A stretch of DNA of 64,000 nt from a virus. The first letter of the stretch is position 1; every line of letters begins with the position of its first letter. The notes under the pieces were generated by a model. It saw only the letters and a program-made list of their open reading frames with translations. It was not told the origin of the DNA and made no database searches. Where the stretch lies: the IMG/VR virus record IMGVR_UViG_3300013111_000325, positions 52,898-116,897 of that record; one strand, 5' to 3'. Position numbers and translations under genes: made by a program. Below, in pieces: positions 8,778 to 16,924 of the stretch.

Positions 8778-9248
8778 ATGAATAAATTATGGTATAGTTG
8801 GGAAGAAATGAGAAGAGATGTAAATGTGCTTGCAAGAGATATTGTTCTTGACAAATTCGACCCAAATGTGATTGTTGGATTATCCAGAGGTGGTCTCACT
8901 CCTGGTGTTATGTTATCTCATTGGTTCAAGAAACCGTTTAAGCCTGTTAAATCGTCATTGAGAGATTTTCCTGAATGGGAAGATTATTTGCCGAAACCCA
9001 CCGATGAAAGGGTTTTAATCGTTGATGATATATGTGATTCGGGAGAAACATTTGAAAAAATGGCTCAACATATCAAAGGTCCACGAAAAGGACCAGAACA
9101 GAATATAGTTGATGTTAAATATGCAACCTTATGGTGGAACAATGAATGTAACTTTGAACCAACATATTATGTCAACGAGATTGCGAAGGATTCCACTAAA
9201 ACATGGATACATTTTCCGTGGGAGCAATGGTGGAATGCTCCAGTCTAA
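8778..9248 (+). CDS. Phosphoribosyltransferase (hypoxanthine/xanthine type)
   Basis: A 156-residue type I PRTase. It has the PRPP-binding loop RVLIVDDICDSGETF near residue 80 and an upstream VIVGLSRGGLTPGVML segment. Such enzymes join a nucleobase to PRPP for purine salvage. The window also encodes PRPP synthetase and a second PRTase-like protein, so base salvage fed by phage-made PRPP is plausible. Base specificity cannot be read from sequence. Confidence 0.82.
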   Translation: MNKLWYSWEEMRRDVNVLARDIVLDKFDPNVIVGLSRGGLTPGVMLSHWFKKPFKPVKSSLRDFPEWEDYLPKPTDERVLIVDDICDSGETFEKMAQHIKGPRKGPEQNIVDVKYATLWWNNECNFEPTYYVNEIAKDSTKTWIHFPWEQWWNAPV

Positions 9249-9263
9249 TAAAAAAGGAGAAAA

Positions 9264-9491
9264 ATGATAGATAAAATTCTCGGATGGATTAGATCCATCA
9301 CAGAAATAGGTTTATCACTTATAGCACTTGGAGTAGTGCTTCAGATCCTCTTTGGAGCCGCCGTACCGTTTATCGGTTTAGATGTGATCGGTTCTGTAGT
9401 AGGATTAGTAAAGCAACTTGGAAGCGAAGGACTCGTCGGATTAGTTGCAATTTGGGTATTGTGGGGCATTTATTCTAAACCTAGTGCCTAA
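9264..9491 (+). CDS. Small membrane protein upstream of amtB
   Basis: A 75-residue protein with a very strong AAAAAGGAG ribosome site. It has two hydrophobic segments, at residues 15-38 and 50-70, and a short loop between them. It lies directly upstream of the ammonium transporter and may be co-expressed with it. No family recognised. Confidence 0.6.
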   Translation: MIDKILGWIRSITEIGLSLIALGVVLQILFGAAVPFIGLDVIGSVVGLVKQLGSEGLVGLVAIWVLWGIYSKPSA

Positions 9492-9550
9492 TTATTAATT
9501 ATTAGCGGTAAGGTGGAAGACTTACCGCTTTGTTTCTCGGAAGGAGAAAG

Positions 9551-10789
9551 ATGGACGATATTCAGTATATTCTGAATACTTTTTTGTTATTATTTTCTGG
9601 TGTGCTTGTTTTTTGGATGGCCGCTGGATTTGCAATGTTAGAATCAGGATTGGTGAGGACGAAAAATACGACCGCAATCCTAACTAAGAATGTTTGTTTA
9701 TATGCTCTTAGTTGTCTAGCATTCCTCGCATGTGGTTATTATCTCATGTATGGAGCCATGTCGGATGGAGACCATGCAGGGACCTCTGACTTCTTTTTTC
9801 AAGTAGTCTTTGTCGCAACAACCGCATCTATTATTTCAGGAGCAATAGCAGAACGAATGAGGTTTTGGTCATTTATGGTTTTTGTTCTTGTACTTTCCGC
9901 AATCATATATCCTATGCAAGGAGCCTGGACATGGGGTGGGGGATTTCTATCTGAGATGGGGTTCTCTGACTTTGCAGGATCTACAATTGTTCATTCAGTT
10001 GGAGGTTGGGCCGCACTTGCTGGTGTTCTATTATTAGGTGCCAGATCAGGTAAGTATACTGATGACGGAAAAATTAACTTGATTCCCCCTTCAAATCTTC
10101 CATTAGCAACTTTAGGAACAATGATTCTTTGGTTGGGGTGGTTTGGTTTTAATGGTGGTAGTCAATTGGCAATGGCTACTAAAGCAGATGTAAATGCTAT
10201 TGCAAGTGTGTTTGTAAATACAAATATTGCCGCCTGTGCTGGCGCTATTACTGCTATGATTTTGACTCAACTGTTATATAAAAGAGTTGATTTGACGATG
10301 GTATTGAATGGTGCATTAGCAGGACTAGTTTCTATTACTGCAGGTCCTGATTATCCTACTATGTGGTTAGCAACTGTTATAGGAATAATTGGAGCAGGAT
10401 TATGTGTACTAGCAATCCCTATGTGGGATAAACTAAAAATTGATGATCCGGTAGGAGCATTGTCTGTTCATTTAGTTGCTGGTATATGGGGAACATTAGC
10501 AGTAGGAGTGTTTAATCATGAAGTAAGTTTGATGTCGCAAATACAGGGCATTTTAATTATTGGAGCATTTGTTTTTGGCTCTAGTTTTGCAGTTTGGTAT
10601 GTTATTAAACTAGCAATGGGACTCCGGATTTCTTTGGAAGAAGAAACTCAGGGTATTGACATTGCTGAATTTGGTCATTCTGCTTATACGATAGGTCATG
10701 GTGAATTTGTTACTCATGACGAAATTAAATTAGGTAGAGGAACATTTGTTCCTGAAAGTGAACAATCTCTTAATTTGGTATCAAATTGA
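9551..10789 (+). CDS. amt: Ammonium transporter
   Basis: A 412-residue Amt/MEP/Rh channel that brings ammonium into the cytoplasm. I chose the ATG after AAGGAGAAAG rather than an upstream alternative. Visible signatures are WMAAGFAMLESGLVRTKN, the DFAGSTIVHSVGGWAAL segment with the pore Asp and first pore His, and SVHLVAGIWGTLAVGVF with the second pore His. The C-terminal GIDIAEFGHSAY is normal for the family. About ten membrane helices are visible. No GlnK/PII gene lies beside it. Confidence 0.93.
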   Translation: MDDIQYILNTFLLLFSGVLVFWMAAGFAMLESGLVRTKNTTAILTKNVCLYALSCLAFLACGYYLMYGAMSDGDHAGTSDFFFQVVFVATTASIISGAIAERMRFWSFMVFVLVLSAIIYPMQGAWTWGGGFLSEMGFSDFAGSTIVHSVGGWAALAGVLLLGARSGKYTDDGKINLIPPSNLPLATLGTMILWLGWFGFNGGSQLAMATKADVNAIASVFVNTNIAACAGAITAMILTQLLYKRVDLTMVLNGALAGLVSITAGPDYPTMWLATVIGIIGAGLCVLAIPMWDKLKIDDPVGALSVHLVAGIWGTLAVGVFNHEVSLMSQIQGILIIGAFVFGSSFAVWYVIKLAMGLRISLEEETQGIDIAEFGHSAYTIGHGEFVTHDEIKLGRGTFVPESEQSLNLVSN

Positions 10790-10998
10790 GTAAAATAAAA
10801 CAGCCCAACCCAATTTCTGAGGGTTGGGGAGTTTACCGTGAATTAGTTGATGAGGTAGTAGCAAATACACATATGATGAAAGGTGTGCCATTTATAAAAT
10901 GTCTAACTCACGATGATTGTCATTTAGATGCATTTTATCCAGGTAAACATTGGAGGTCTCTTAAACAAGATGAGACTGGAAGGTGGATAAAAAAATGA
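10786..10998 (+). CDS. Small hypothetical protein
   Basis: A 70-residue ORF starting at a TTG that overlaps the amt stop (TTGA) and ending over the prs start. It contains CLTHDDCHLDAFYPGKHW, a Cys/His-rich stretch that might bind a metal. It sits between two metabolic genes, probably as part of their operon. Function unknown. Confidence 0.5.
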   Translation: MSKIKQPNPISEGWGVYRELVDEVVANTHMMKGVPFIKCLTHDDCHLDAFYPGKHWRSLKQDETGRWIKK

Positions 10999-11921
10999 TT
11001 TTATTATCTGGTAATTCTAATAAACTGCTTGCAAGTCACATATCAAATCATGCAGGCATTGCATTAGGTGAAATGAAATTGACACGATTTGCTGATGGTG
11101 AAATCTTTTGTGAAATACATCAGAACATTCGTGGTGAAGATGTCTTTATTATACAAAGCACTTGCAACCCTGCAAACGACAATCTCATGGAATTATTGAT
11201 TGTCATTGATGCATGTAAACGTGCGAGTGCCGGTCGCATTACGGCTGTTATGCCTTATTATGGTTACGCTAGACAAGATAGAAAACCCTCCGCTAGAACA
11301 CCAATTTCCGCAAAATTAGTAGCAGATATGATACAAGCATCTGGTGCTGACAGAGTATTGACTATGGATTTACATGCTGGTCAAATACAAGGATTCTTTA
11401 ACATTCCTGTAGATGACTTGAGGTCTAAATCATTATTCGTCAAAGACCTAAAGAAAAAACCAATGGTGAGTAATGGAAATGCACTTATTGTATCACCTGA
11501 TGCAGGTGGTGTCAGACGAGCAAGGACTATCGCAAAAGAACTTAATCTGGACATTGCTATCGTAGATAAACGCAGAGACAAAGCGAATGAAAGCGAAGCA
11601 ATGAACGTAATCGGTAAAGTCAAAGGAAAGCAATGTATAATAGTAGACGATATAGTGGATACAGGAGGAACATTTGTCAAGGCGGCAGATGCTCTTTTGG
11701 CCAATGGAGCAGAAGAAGTGCAAGCGTATATAACGCATGGCGTATTAAGCAACGGAGGGATGAAGACTATCAACAAATCCAACATGAGTGGGCTGACCAT
11801 CACTGATTCAATTCCACAATATGATAATCAAAAGGTCAAAGTGCTATCTGTAAGCAAACTATTTGCAGAAGCAATACGCAGAGTGCATCATGACGAATCC
11901 ATATCGGTATTATTCTCATGA
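10995..11921 (+). CDS. prs: Ribose-phosphate pyrophosphokinase (PRPP synthetase)
   Basis: A 308-residue enzyme making PRPP from ribose 5-phosphate and ATP. I chose the ATG overlapping the previous stop (ATGA). The family pattern is intact: RFADGEIFCEI, YYGYARQDRKPSAR, the metal-binding DLHAGQIQGFF, SPDAGGVRRA and the PRPP loop CIIVDDIVDTGGTF. PRPP feeds nucleotide synthesis and the two PRTase-like proteins encoded nearby. The length matches bacterial enzymes. Confidence 0.95.
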   Translation: MILLSGNSNKLLASHISNHAGIALGEMKLTRFADGEIFCEIHQNIRGEDVFIIQSTCNPANDNLMELLIVIDACKRASAGRITAVMPYYGYARQDRKPSARTPISAKLVADMIQASGADRVLTMDLHAGQIQGFFNIPVDDLRSKSLFVKDLKKKPMVSNGNALIVSPDAGGVRRARTIAKELNLDIAIVDKRRDKANESEAMNVIGKVKGKQCIIVDDIVDTGGTFVKAADALLANGAEEVQAYITHGVLSNGGMKTINKSNMSGLTITDSIPQYDNQKVKVLSVSKLFAEAIRRVHHDESISVLFS

Positions 11922-12007
11922 CACTCTCAATGTTTCTATTTCATTCATTGTGTATCTATGGTGTATATTATATAATTGCAACATGGGATAGTTATGGAAT
12001 GTTATGA
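11918..12007 (+). CDS. Tiny membrane peptide
   Basis: A 29-residue ORF (MTLSMFLFHSLCIYGVYYII and nine more residues) that is essentially one membrane helix. Its ATG overlaps the prs stop by ATGA and its stop overlaps the next ATG in the same way. This double coupling is the main support. No family recognised. Confidence 0.45.
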   Translation: MTLSMFLFHSLCIYGVYYIIATWDSYGML

Positions 12008-12363
12008 TAATAATTCTTTTAACTTTTTTAGTATGGTTTACATTTATTTACATAATATACTCTGCAACAGGTTTTCAACGTGTACGAGAGGTGTACGCAA
12101 TGTGGATAGATAAACAATATTGGAAAAAGAGATACAATATCGTAGAGGCTATGGCCTGGAGTGGTAAATTACTAGTTATATTGCCTGCGATATTTTTTAG
12201 TTATGAAGTATGGTGGGCACATATAATTACATTATTTACATCTGGACTTTTAATTTGGGTTAGTGAACAAAAATTATTACCTACACTTTTAGCGTTCAAT
12301 ACTTTATGGATAGGTATAAGTTCGTTTATATTGGTTAGACATTTTTCAACCATTATAAGATAG
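12004..12363 (+). CDS. Membrane protein, 3-4 helices
   Basis: A 119-residue protein with hydrophobic segments near residues 1-22, 54-70, 73-87 and 92-112. It is translationally coupled to the tiny peptide upstream. No recognised family; an envelope function is likely from topology alone. Confidence 0.6.
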   Translation: MIIILLTFLVWFTFIYIIYSATGFQRVREVYAMWIDKQYWKKRYNIVEAMAWSGKLLVILPAIFFSYEVWWAHIITLFTSGLLIWVSEQKLLPTLLAFNTLWIGISSFILVRHFSTIIR

Positions 12364-12365
12364 TT

Positions 12366-12563
12366 ATGGAATGCTCTGAAATTAATTGTAAAAATATAGG
12401 AACTATTAACGTGGATAATATTTGGATGCTTTGTTCAAAATGTCATAATAAATGGATTAATCCTGATCAAGAAGGTATAGTTTTGCCTCATCCTACAAGT
12501 ACATTTGAGCATAAAGAAAATAATAGTGGCGAAGTATTCATGTTTGGACCAGATGCAATGTAA
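12366..12563 (+). CDS. Small Cys-rich hypothetical protein
   Basis: A 65-residue protein with cysteines in MECSEINCKNIG and MLCSKCHNKW, a plausible single zinc site of the ribbon type. It follows the membrane protein by 2 bases and overlaps the next ORF. Function unknown. Confidence 0.55.
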   Translation: MECSEINCKNIGTINVDNIWMLCSKCHNKWINPDQEGIVLPHPTSTFEHKENNSGEVFMFGPDAM

Positions 12564-12720
12564 TGGGATAGGGCACAATGAATTATACAAAATGGGATTT
12601 GACGGGGCTTCTATTGCTTTATTAAGAAGATTAACTCCTGAACAATTTCAAAAATTATTTGAAATTTTACAGAAATTTCAAGATGAGAGAGATAAATCAA
12701 GTGAACAAGGATTACCATGA
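12553..12720 (+). CDS. Small hypothetical protein
   Basis: I take the ATG that gives MQCNGIGHNELYKMGFDG and 55 residues, because upstream codons lie within the preceding gene. The C-terminal half is a helix (LTPEQFQKLFEILQKFQDER). It overlaps the next gene by ATGA. Unknown function. Confidence 0.45.
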   Translation: MQCNGIGHNELYKMGFDGASIALLRRLTPEQFQKLFEILQKFQDERDKSSEQGLP

Positions 12721-13157
12721 ACGATTTTCATGTAAGAAAAAACTATTTGTTTGTAGAAGAAGATTTTGTAAGTCACTCAGGTGATGTGTTACACTGGAAA
12801 ATAGAATGTGATGCTATAACTTCACCTGAATGGAAATGTCTTGCGAGAATGATTATGGAATATGAGAAAAGACCTTTTTGTGCCGCTATAGGAATACCGA
12901 GAGGTGGTCTGGAACTCAGTAGATGGTTAAACGAATATTCAACTCAAAATTCTGATGATCCATATCTTATTTGTGACGATGTACTGACAACTGGTGGTTC
13001 TTTTGATGATTTTGTTGATGAAAATTTTAAAGGTGAAGAATATTTTGGATGGTGTATATTTGCAAGAAATAAACCAAAACAAGATTGGGTAAATGCGTTG
13101 TTTCAAATGCCAAAAACATGGGCAGACAATCCTAATAATCTAGAATATCATAAATAA
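12717..13157 (+). CDS. Phosphoribosyltransferase-like protein
   Basis: A 146-residue protein with CAAIGIPRGGLELSRWL followed by YLICDDVLTTGGSFDDF. The second motif is the PRPP-binding loop of type I phosphoribosyltransferases. It is short and lacks a clear base-binding hood, so it may be an orotate- or salvage-type enzyme or a regulatory PRT-fold protein. It ends the transcription block; about 215 non-coding bases follow. Confidence 0.65.
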   Translation: MNDFHVRKNYLFVEEDFVSHSGDVLHWKIECDAITSPEWKCLARMIMEYEKRPFCAAIGIPRGGLELSRWLNEYSTQNSDDPYLICDDVLTTGGSFDDFVDENFKGEEYFGWCIFARNKPKQDWVNALFQMPKTWADNPNNLEYHK

Positions 13158-13372
13158 TTTTTTTAATGAATTAATATTAAATAAGCAACATAAACATTAA
13201 GGATTAATAATGCTACTTCAAACATAGTTCTCTTCTCTTATAATTAATCTTGTGATTCCAATACCTCTGTATTTATAATAAGAGAAATTTCAAAATGGAT
13301 ATATACTATGTAAAATAAATATTACGAAACTCTCCATGGACGGAAATTCAACAACAATTACAAAGGTGATAT
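13158..13372. other. Non-coding gap of 215 bases
   Basis: No convincing ORF. The only structure I see is a 9-base inverted repeat, TTCTCTTAT at 13233-13241 and ATAAGAGAA at 13278-13286, with a 36-base loop and no T-run. An AAAATAAATATT stretch near 13310 is only a weak match to the T4 late box. The gap separates the nucleotide block from the accessory block and probably contains a promoter I cannot identify with confidence. Confidence 0.5.
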
Positions 13373-13717
13373 ATGGAAGAGATATTTAACTCTATGAATT
13401 TAATCATGATTGGAATAATACTTTTCTCATCTTTTTGGATCTTTTTATTTAACTACCGTCAAGACCATAAAGAAAAATATAAAGGGAATATACCTCTCAT
13501 CCTTTTCGATCTATTAATCAATCTGGGAATGTCAGTCTCAGGATTTCTATTAATTTTAGTAGTCTTTAATAATGTGCCTCAAGCACAAGCATATGATTCC
13601 TACAAATATCCTGTAGGATTCTTATTTGGTCTGACCTCAAATGTGAGTATTCCAATCGTACTTAAATGGTTTTCACAACAAATAACGGCTAAATTATCCG
13701 AGGTAGGCAAAAAGTAA
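13373..13717 (+). CDS. Membrane protein, possibly holin-like
   Basis: A 114-residue protein with hydrophobic segments at about residues 9-27, 42-64 and 78-96, and a basic C-terminus. Size and topology would fit a class I holin, but no family motif is visible. It is the first gene of an accessory operon carrying a cytochrome-like and a periplasmic binding protein. It may instead serve as a membrane partner of those. Confidence 0.5.
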   Translation: MEEIFNSMNLIMIGIILFSSFWIFLFNYRQDHKEKYKGNIPLILFDLLINLGMSVSGFLLILVVFNNVPQAQAYDSYKYPVGFLFGLTSNVSIPIVLKWFSQQITAKLSEVGKK

Positions 13718-13744
13718 ATAATTAATTGAATAAGGGGTTTGTCA

Positions 13745-14206
13745 ATGGCTGAGCAAAAAACCAAAAAGCCAGAAGGTGTTGGTCAAGAAATAGAAACCGA
13801 AGGAGGAGAGGTTAGATTTGAACCTGTCAAAAAGATTGAAGAAGATACTTTTGATGCAGTAAAAAGTCTTAAAACCTTTATCTTCATAACAATAGGATTG
13901 CTAGTTTATTTGTTATTTCTAGTCATTCCTGGAATTGAAGAAAAGGTTGAATGGATTGAAAAGGATCTTACTTCGGTCTTGGTAACAAGCGAAAGATATA
14001 AGGCGGCAACGAGAGTATTTGCAAAAGGTAATGAATGCTCTACATGTCACCTTGAACCAGATTATCTCATATCTGGGCTCCAAGCGACTTATCCAAGTTT
14101 TGCTGATCTTAAAGCATTCATGACAATAGGTCATCAAAAATACTACACAATGGCAACACCCATGCCAGATGAAGAACTCATGAACATTTACAGGGTCCTC
14201 AAGTGA
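13745..14206 (+). CDS. Membrane-anchored c-type cytochrome-like protein
   Basis: A 153-residue protein. The start chosen follows AAGGGG by a good spacing. It has a polar N-terminus, one membrane helix at residues 44-62 and then a domain with a haem-attachment motif Cys98-Ser-Thr-Cys101-His102. A C-terminal TMATPMPDEELMNIYRVL segment resembles the distal-Met end of mono-haem cytochrome c. The topology would place the haem domain in the periplasm. It overlaps the AapJ-like gene by GTGA. Cytochrome identity is inferred from motif pattern only. Confidence 0.6.
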   Translation: MAEQKTKKPEGVGQEIETEGGEVRFEPVKKIEEDTFDAVKSLKTFIFITIGLLVYLLFLVIPGIEEKVEWIEKDLTSVLVTSERYKAATRVFAKGNECSTCHLEPDYLISGLQATYPSFADLKAFMTIGHQKYYTMATPMPDEELMNIYRVLK

Positions 14207-15678
14207 AGATTAAAATCTTTTTCGCTATGCTCACAATGTTTTGGATTCTTGGTATATCGCAAGGATATGTGCTCCAAGGGTCTGAAATGATTGAGATTGA
14301 AGCACAATTTACCATAAGAAATCGTCTTGATATTGATGCCATGATGAAACTCGCAGGTTATACTGAACGAGGTGATTTTCTTATGGAAATGGAAAATGTA
14401 ACAGGTGATCGTGATTGGGATCGTAATGTAGATAAAGGTGATACATTTGTCTTACCTTCTATGCACAAACCAGAACGACAATTCAATGAGGGTATCAATT
14501 ATAAAGAGATGATGTCACTCAATACTCCACCAGATAATGATACAGAAGAAGTTGAAGTCAATTCAATCATAAAAAAAGACGAATTAGATGCACTCAAAAA
14601 AGAATTAGAACGACTTAAACAAGTAGAGCAACAACATAAACAAAAGCATATGAGTGATATGTATGTTGTAGGTTCGGAATATAAACCTGGGTTTGGTGAT
14701 ACAGTCAAACGAATAAAAGAAAGAGGATATGTTGTGTGCGGAACATATGCTGATACACCAGGATTTAGCGAAGAATTTCTTAAAAGAAGTGACGGGGAAC
14801 CGCCAGGTTGGGTTGGATTTGATGTAGATATTTGTAGAGCATTTGCAGTAGCATTATTTCTTGATAAAACAAAGATAGAGTTTATTCCAATCAATGGTAG
14901 AACACGCTTTGAGAGATTGTTTGATGGCTCAATTGACATTTTATCTGCTACAACAACATGGACTTTTTCAAGAGATGTAGACTGGAGAATAGAGTTTTTA
15001 CCTACTGTATTCTTTGATGGACAGGGTTTCATAGTAAGAAAAAATCTTGGTGTCAAGAGTGCAAAAGATATGATGAATGCAAGAGTTTGTTTCAATACCG
15101 GTTCTACCGCCGCACAAAACATTAAAGATTTCTTTAATAAGTGGCAGATTAATTTTATACCGGTACCAGTACCACCATCAGATAGTCCAAAAGTTTATTA
15201 TCTTGATAATGATTGTGACATGTACGGTACAGATATGTCAGCATTAGCAGGGCACAAAGCACGATTTCAGTATCCAGAACGTCATGTTATATTACCAGAA
15301 ATTATATCAAAGGAACCTCTTGGACCAGCAGTAAAATATGGAGATCAATTATGGTCTGATATAGTAAGATGGACAGTCAATGTAATATTTTTAGCGGAGG
15401 AGTTGGGAATTACGTCACAGAATATAGAAGATTATATGGAGAATATTGATCCTGTGATACAACGATTTATGGGTGAGCGTAATGGAGGAGATTCACAAAA
15501 TTTAGGTTCCAAGTTAGGATTAAATGCTAATTGGAGTATAGAAATTATAAGACAGATTGGTAATTATGAAGAAATATATGAAAAACATGTTGGACCTAAC
15601 ACCGATTTAGGTCTCACGAGAGGATTAAACAAACTCTACACTGATGGAGGTTTGTTGTATGCACCCCCTCTAAAATAG
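14203..15678 (+). CDS. AapJ/BztA-like amino-acid ABC transporter binding protein
   Basis: A 491-residue exported protein starting at GTG with a signal peptide (residues 1-22). Residues from about 160 on follow the family 3 solute-binding protein AapJ/BztA closely: GWVGFDVDICRAFAVALF, GSIDILSATTTWTFSRD, DGQGFIVRKNLGVKSA, ILPEIISKEPLGPAVKYGD and a final GGLLYAPPLK. The roughly 150-residue N-terminal extension with a coiled coil (KKDELDALKKELERLK) is not part of the usual family. It could boost host amino-acid uptake by docking to a host permease. No permease gene is nearby. Confidence 0.82.
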   Translation: MKIKIFFAMLTMFWILGISQGYVLQGSEMIEIEAQFTIRNRLDIDAMMKLAGYTERGDFLMEMENVTGDRDWDRNVDKGDTFVLPSMHKPERQFNEGINYKEMMSLNTPPDNDTEEVEVNSIIKKDELDALKKELERLKQVEQQHKQKHMSDMYVVGSEYKPGFGDTVKRIKERGYVVCGTYADTPGFSEEFLKRSDGEPPGWVGFDVDICRAFAVALFLDKTKIEFIPINGRTRFERLFDGSIDILSATTTWTFSRDVDWRIEFLPTVFFDGQGFIVRKNLGVKSAKDMMNARVCFNTGSTAAQNIKDFFNKWQINFIPVPVPPSDSPKVYYLDNDCDMYGTDMSALAGHKARFQYPERHVILPEIISKEPLGPAVKYGDQLWSDIVRWTVNVIFLAEELGITSQNIEDYMENIDPVIQRFMGERNGGDSQNLGSKLGLNANWSIEIIRQIGNYEEIYEKHVGPNTDLGLTRGLNKLYTDGGLLYAPPLK

Positions 15679-15697
15679 ATCCCACCTAAATAATTTC

Positions 15698-15940
15698 ATG
15701 AGAACAGAAGAGCAGATTAGAAGAGAAATTCAAATATTAAAAGATGTTCCATCCTTAATTGAGTTATCGAAGAAAATTTATGATGTTTTACCTGAAACTC
15801 ACAAAGGGCGAAATGAGATTGTAAAACAGGTCACACGTTTACGTAAAGATTTAATACGTTTAGATGTTCTTTGTCAAGATATTGAATGGGGTTTACTTCA
15901 GCGAGAGGTGCGTGAAAAATATAGAAATAAAGAACCATGA
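15698..15940 (+). CDS. Small helical hypothetical protein
   Basis: An 80-residue charged protein (MRTEEQIRREIQILKDVPSL). The ATG is preceded by CTAAATAATTTC instead of a purine-rich ribosome site, a junction seen at several other genes here. It overlaps the following membrane gene by ATGA. Unknown function. Confidence 0.55.
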   Translation: MRTEEQIRREIQILKDVPSLIELSKKIYDVLPETHKGRNEIVKQVTRLRKDLIRLDVLCQDIEWGLLQREVREKYRNKEP

Positions 15941-16218
15941 GTATAAATTATATCATTAATCGGTATTGGAAGGATTGGGCGGGGATTTTGTATCTTTTTC
16001 TATGCTTCACCGATTTCTTTGTCGCACCATTAATGTGGAACATGAGGATGGAAACTTATTGTCACAAAATGGTTGACAAAGGTTTAGTGTGTGATGCTAC
16101 ACGATGGGAACCGTTGACATTACAGATGGGTGGTATGTTTCACATAGCATTTGCAGGCATACTCGGAGTCGCAACTTGGAAGAAGAAAGAAGAGAATGAA
16201 ACTTCTTGGAAAGATTAA
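15937..16218 (+). CDS. Three-helix holin-like membrane protein
   Basis: A 93-residue protein with WKDWAGILYLFLCFTDFFVA, then WEPLTLQMGGMFHIAFAGIL, ending in a charged tail. The order WRP-like segment, DF-x-x-AP and L-x-GG-x-x-HIA-x-x-x-LG resembles the 3-TM holin family known from phages and gene-transfer agents. It overlaps a lipase gene. The lysis role is inferred. Confidence 0.6.
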   Translation: MSINYIINRYWKDWAGILYLFLCFTDFFVAPLMWNMRMETYCHKMVDKGLVCDATRWEPLTLQMGGMFHIAFAGILGVATWKKKEENETSWKD

Positions 16219-16924
16219 CCTAGTATTCATATTATTCATTTTTACATCCTGTCTATCAACTAATCAATTTTTAAATATGGGCGGAGCAAACGGTACAAAA
16301 GAAAATCTACCAGTAGGCATAGATGTTCTTGTTGAGATGGCAGATTATTGTGAGAAAATCTACGATGACGGCAAGGAGATACAAGATAATGAATTCTCAT
16401 ATAATGTGGTTCAAGATCGTGGTGTCACTATTGTTATCATACGTGGTACTAATAACGGTAGAAATGTTCTCTCAGATCTTGACGCCAGACCCTTTCAAGA
16501 CAAAAAACTATCGGCAGGAATTCATAAAGGATTCCGAGATGCCGCTGAAAAAATCAAAGAAGATTTGATAGAGAATCATGCCATTGAAGAGATGGTCATA
16601 TTCACAGGTCACTCTCTTGGAGGTGCAGTAGCACAAATACTGGGGTTGTGGTTTGAGAATGATGCATACGAAGTACAGATATACACCTTTGGTTCACCTT
16701 CAGTAATCATGGAACAATTATGGATGGATGGGCATTTCAGAGTTTATCTAGAAAACGATCCTGTTCCTTTTCTCCCACCTTACCCATATGTTCATTGGGG
16801 TATCAGAATAAATGCAGAAACACTTGATTGGGATGAAGATCATCCAATTGGCGATGTTACAAAAATTGATGCGAGGGATCATTCAATAAAAGAGTATAAG
16901 AAAGTGTTAAAAAGACATTTATGA
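16196..16924 (+). CDS. Class 3 lipase lipoprotein
   Basis: A 242-residue protein. I chose the ATG giving MKLLGKINLVFILFIFTSC, a lipoprotein signal with the acylated Cys at residue 19. The alpha/beta-hydrolase core has IIRGTN, HKGF and the nucleophile Ser140 in TGHSLGGAVAQ, with Asp and His candidates in ENDPVP and RDHS. Class 3 lipases cleave acylglycerols or phospholipids. Anchored in the envelope next to a holin-like protein, it could aid lysis or scavenge lipids. Confidence 0.82.
   Translation: MKLLGKINLVFILFIFTSCLSTNQFLNMGGANGTKENLPVGIDVLVEMADYCEKIYDDGKEIQDNEFSYNVVQDRGVTIVIIRGTNNGRNVLSDLDARPFQDKKLSAGIHKGFRDAAEKIKEDLIENHAIEEMVIFTGHSLGGAVAQILGLWFENDAYEVQIYTFGSPSVIMEQLWMDGHFRVYLENDPVPFLPPYPYVHWGIRINAETLDWDEDHPIGDVTKIDARDHSIKEYKKVLKRHL

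Noticed and set aside
13305-13318. AAAATAAATATT as a late promoter
   Set aside because: It does not match the TATAAATA box well and lies about 55 bases from the next start, unlike the other boxes.
14499-15122. Reverse-strand ORF of 207 codons
   Set aside because: It is fully antisense to the AapJ-like gene, whose forward product matches a known family end to end. The reverse translation is Ser/Leu-rich and not protein-like.
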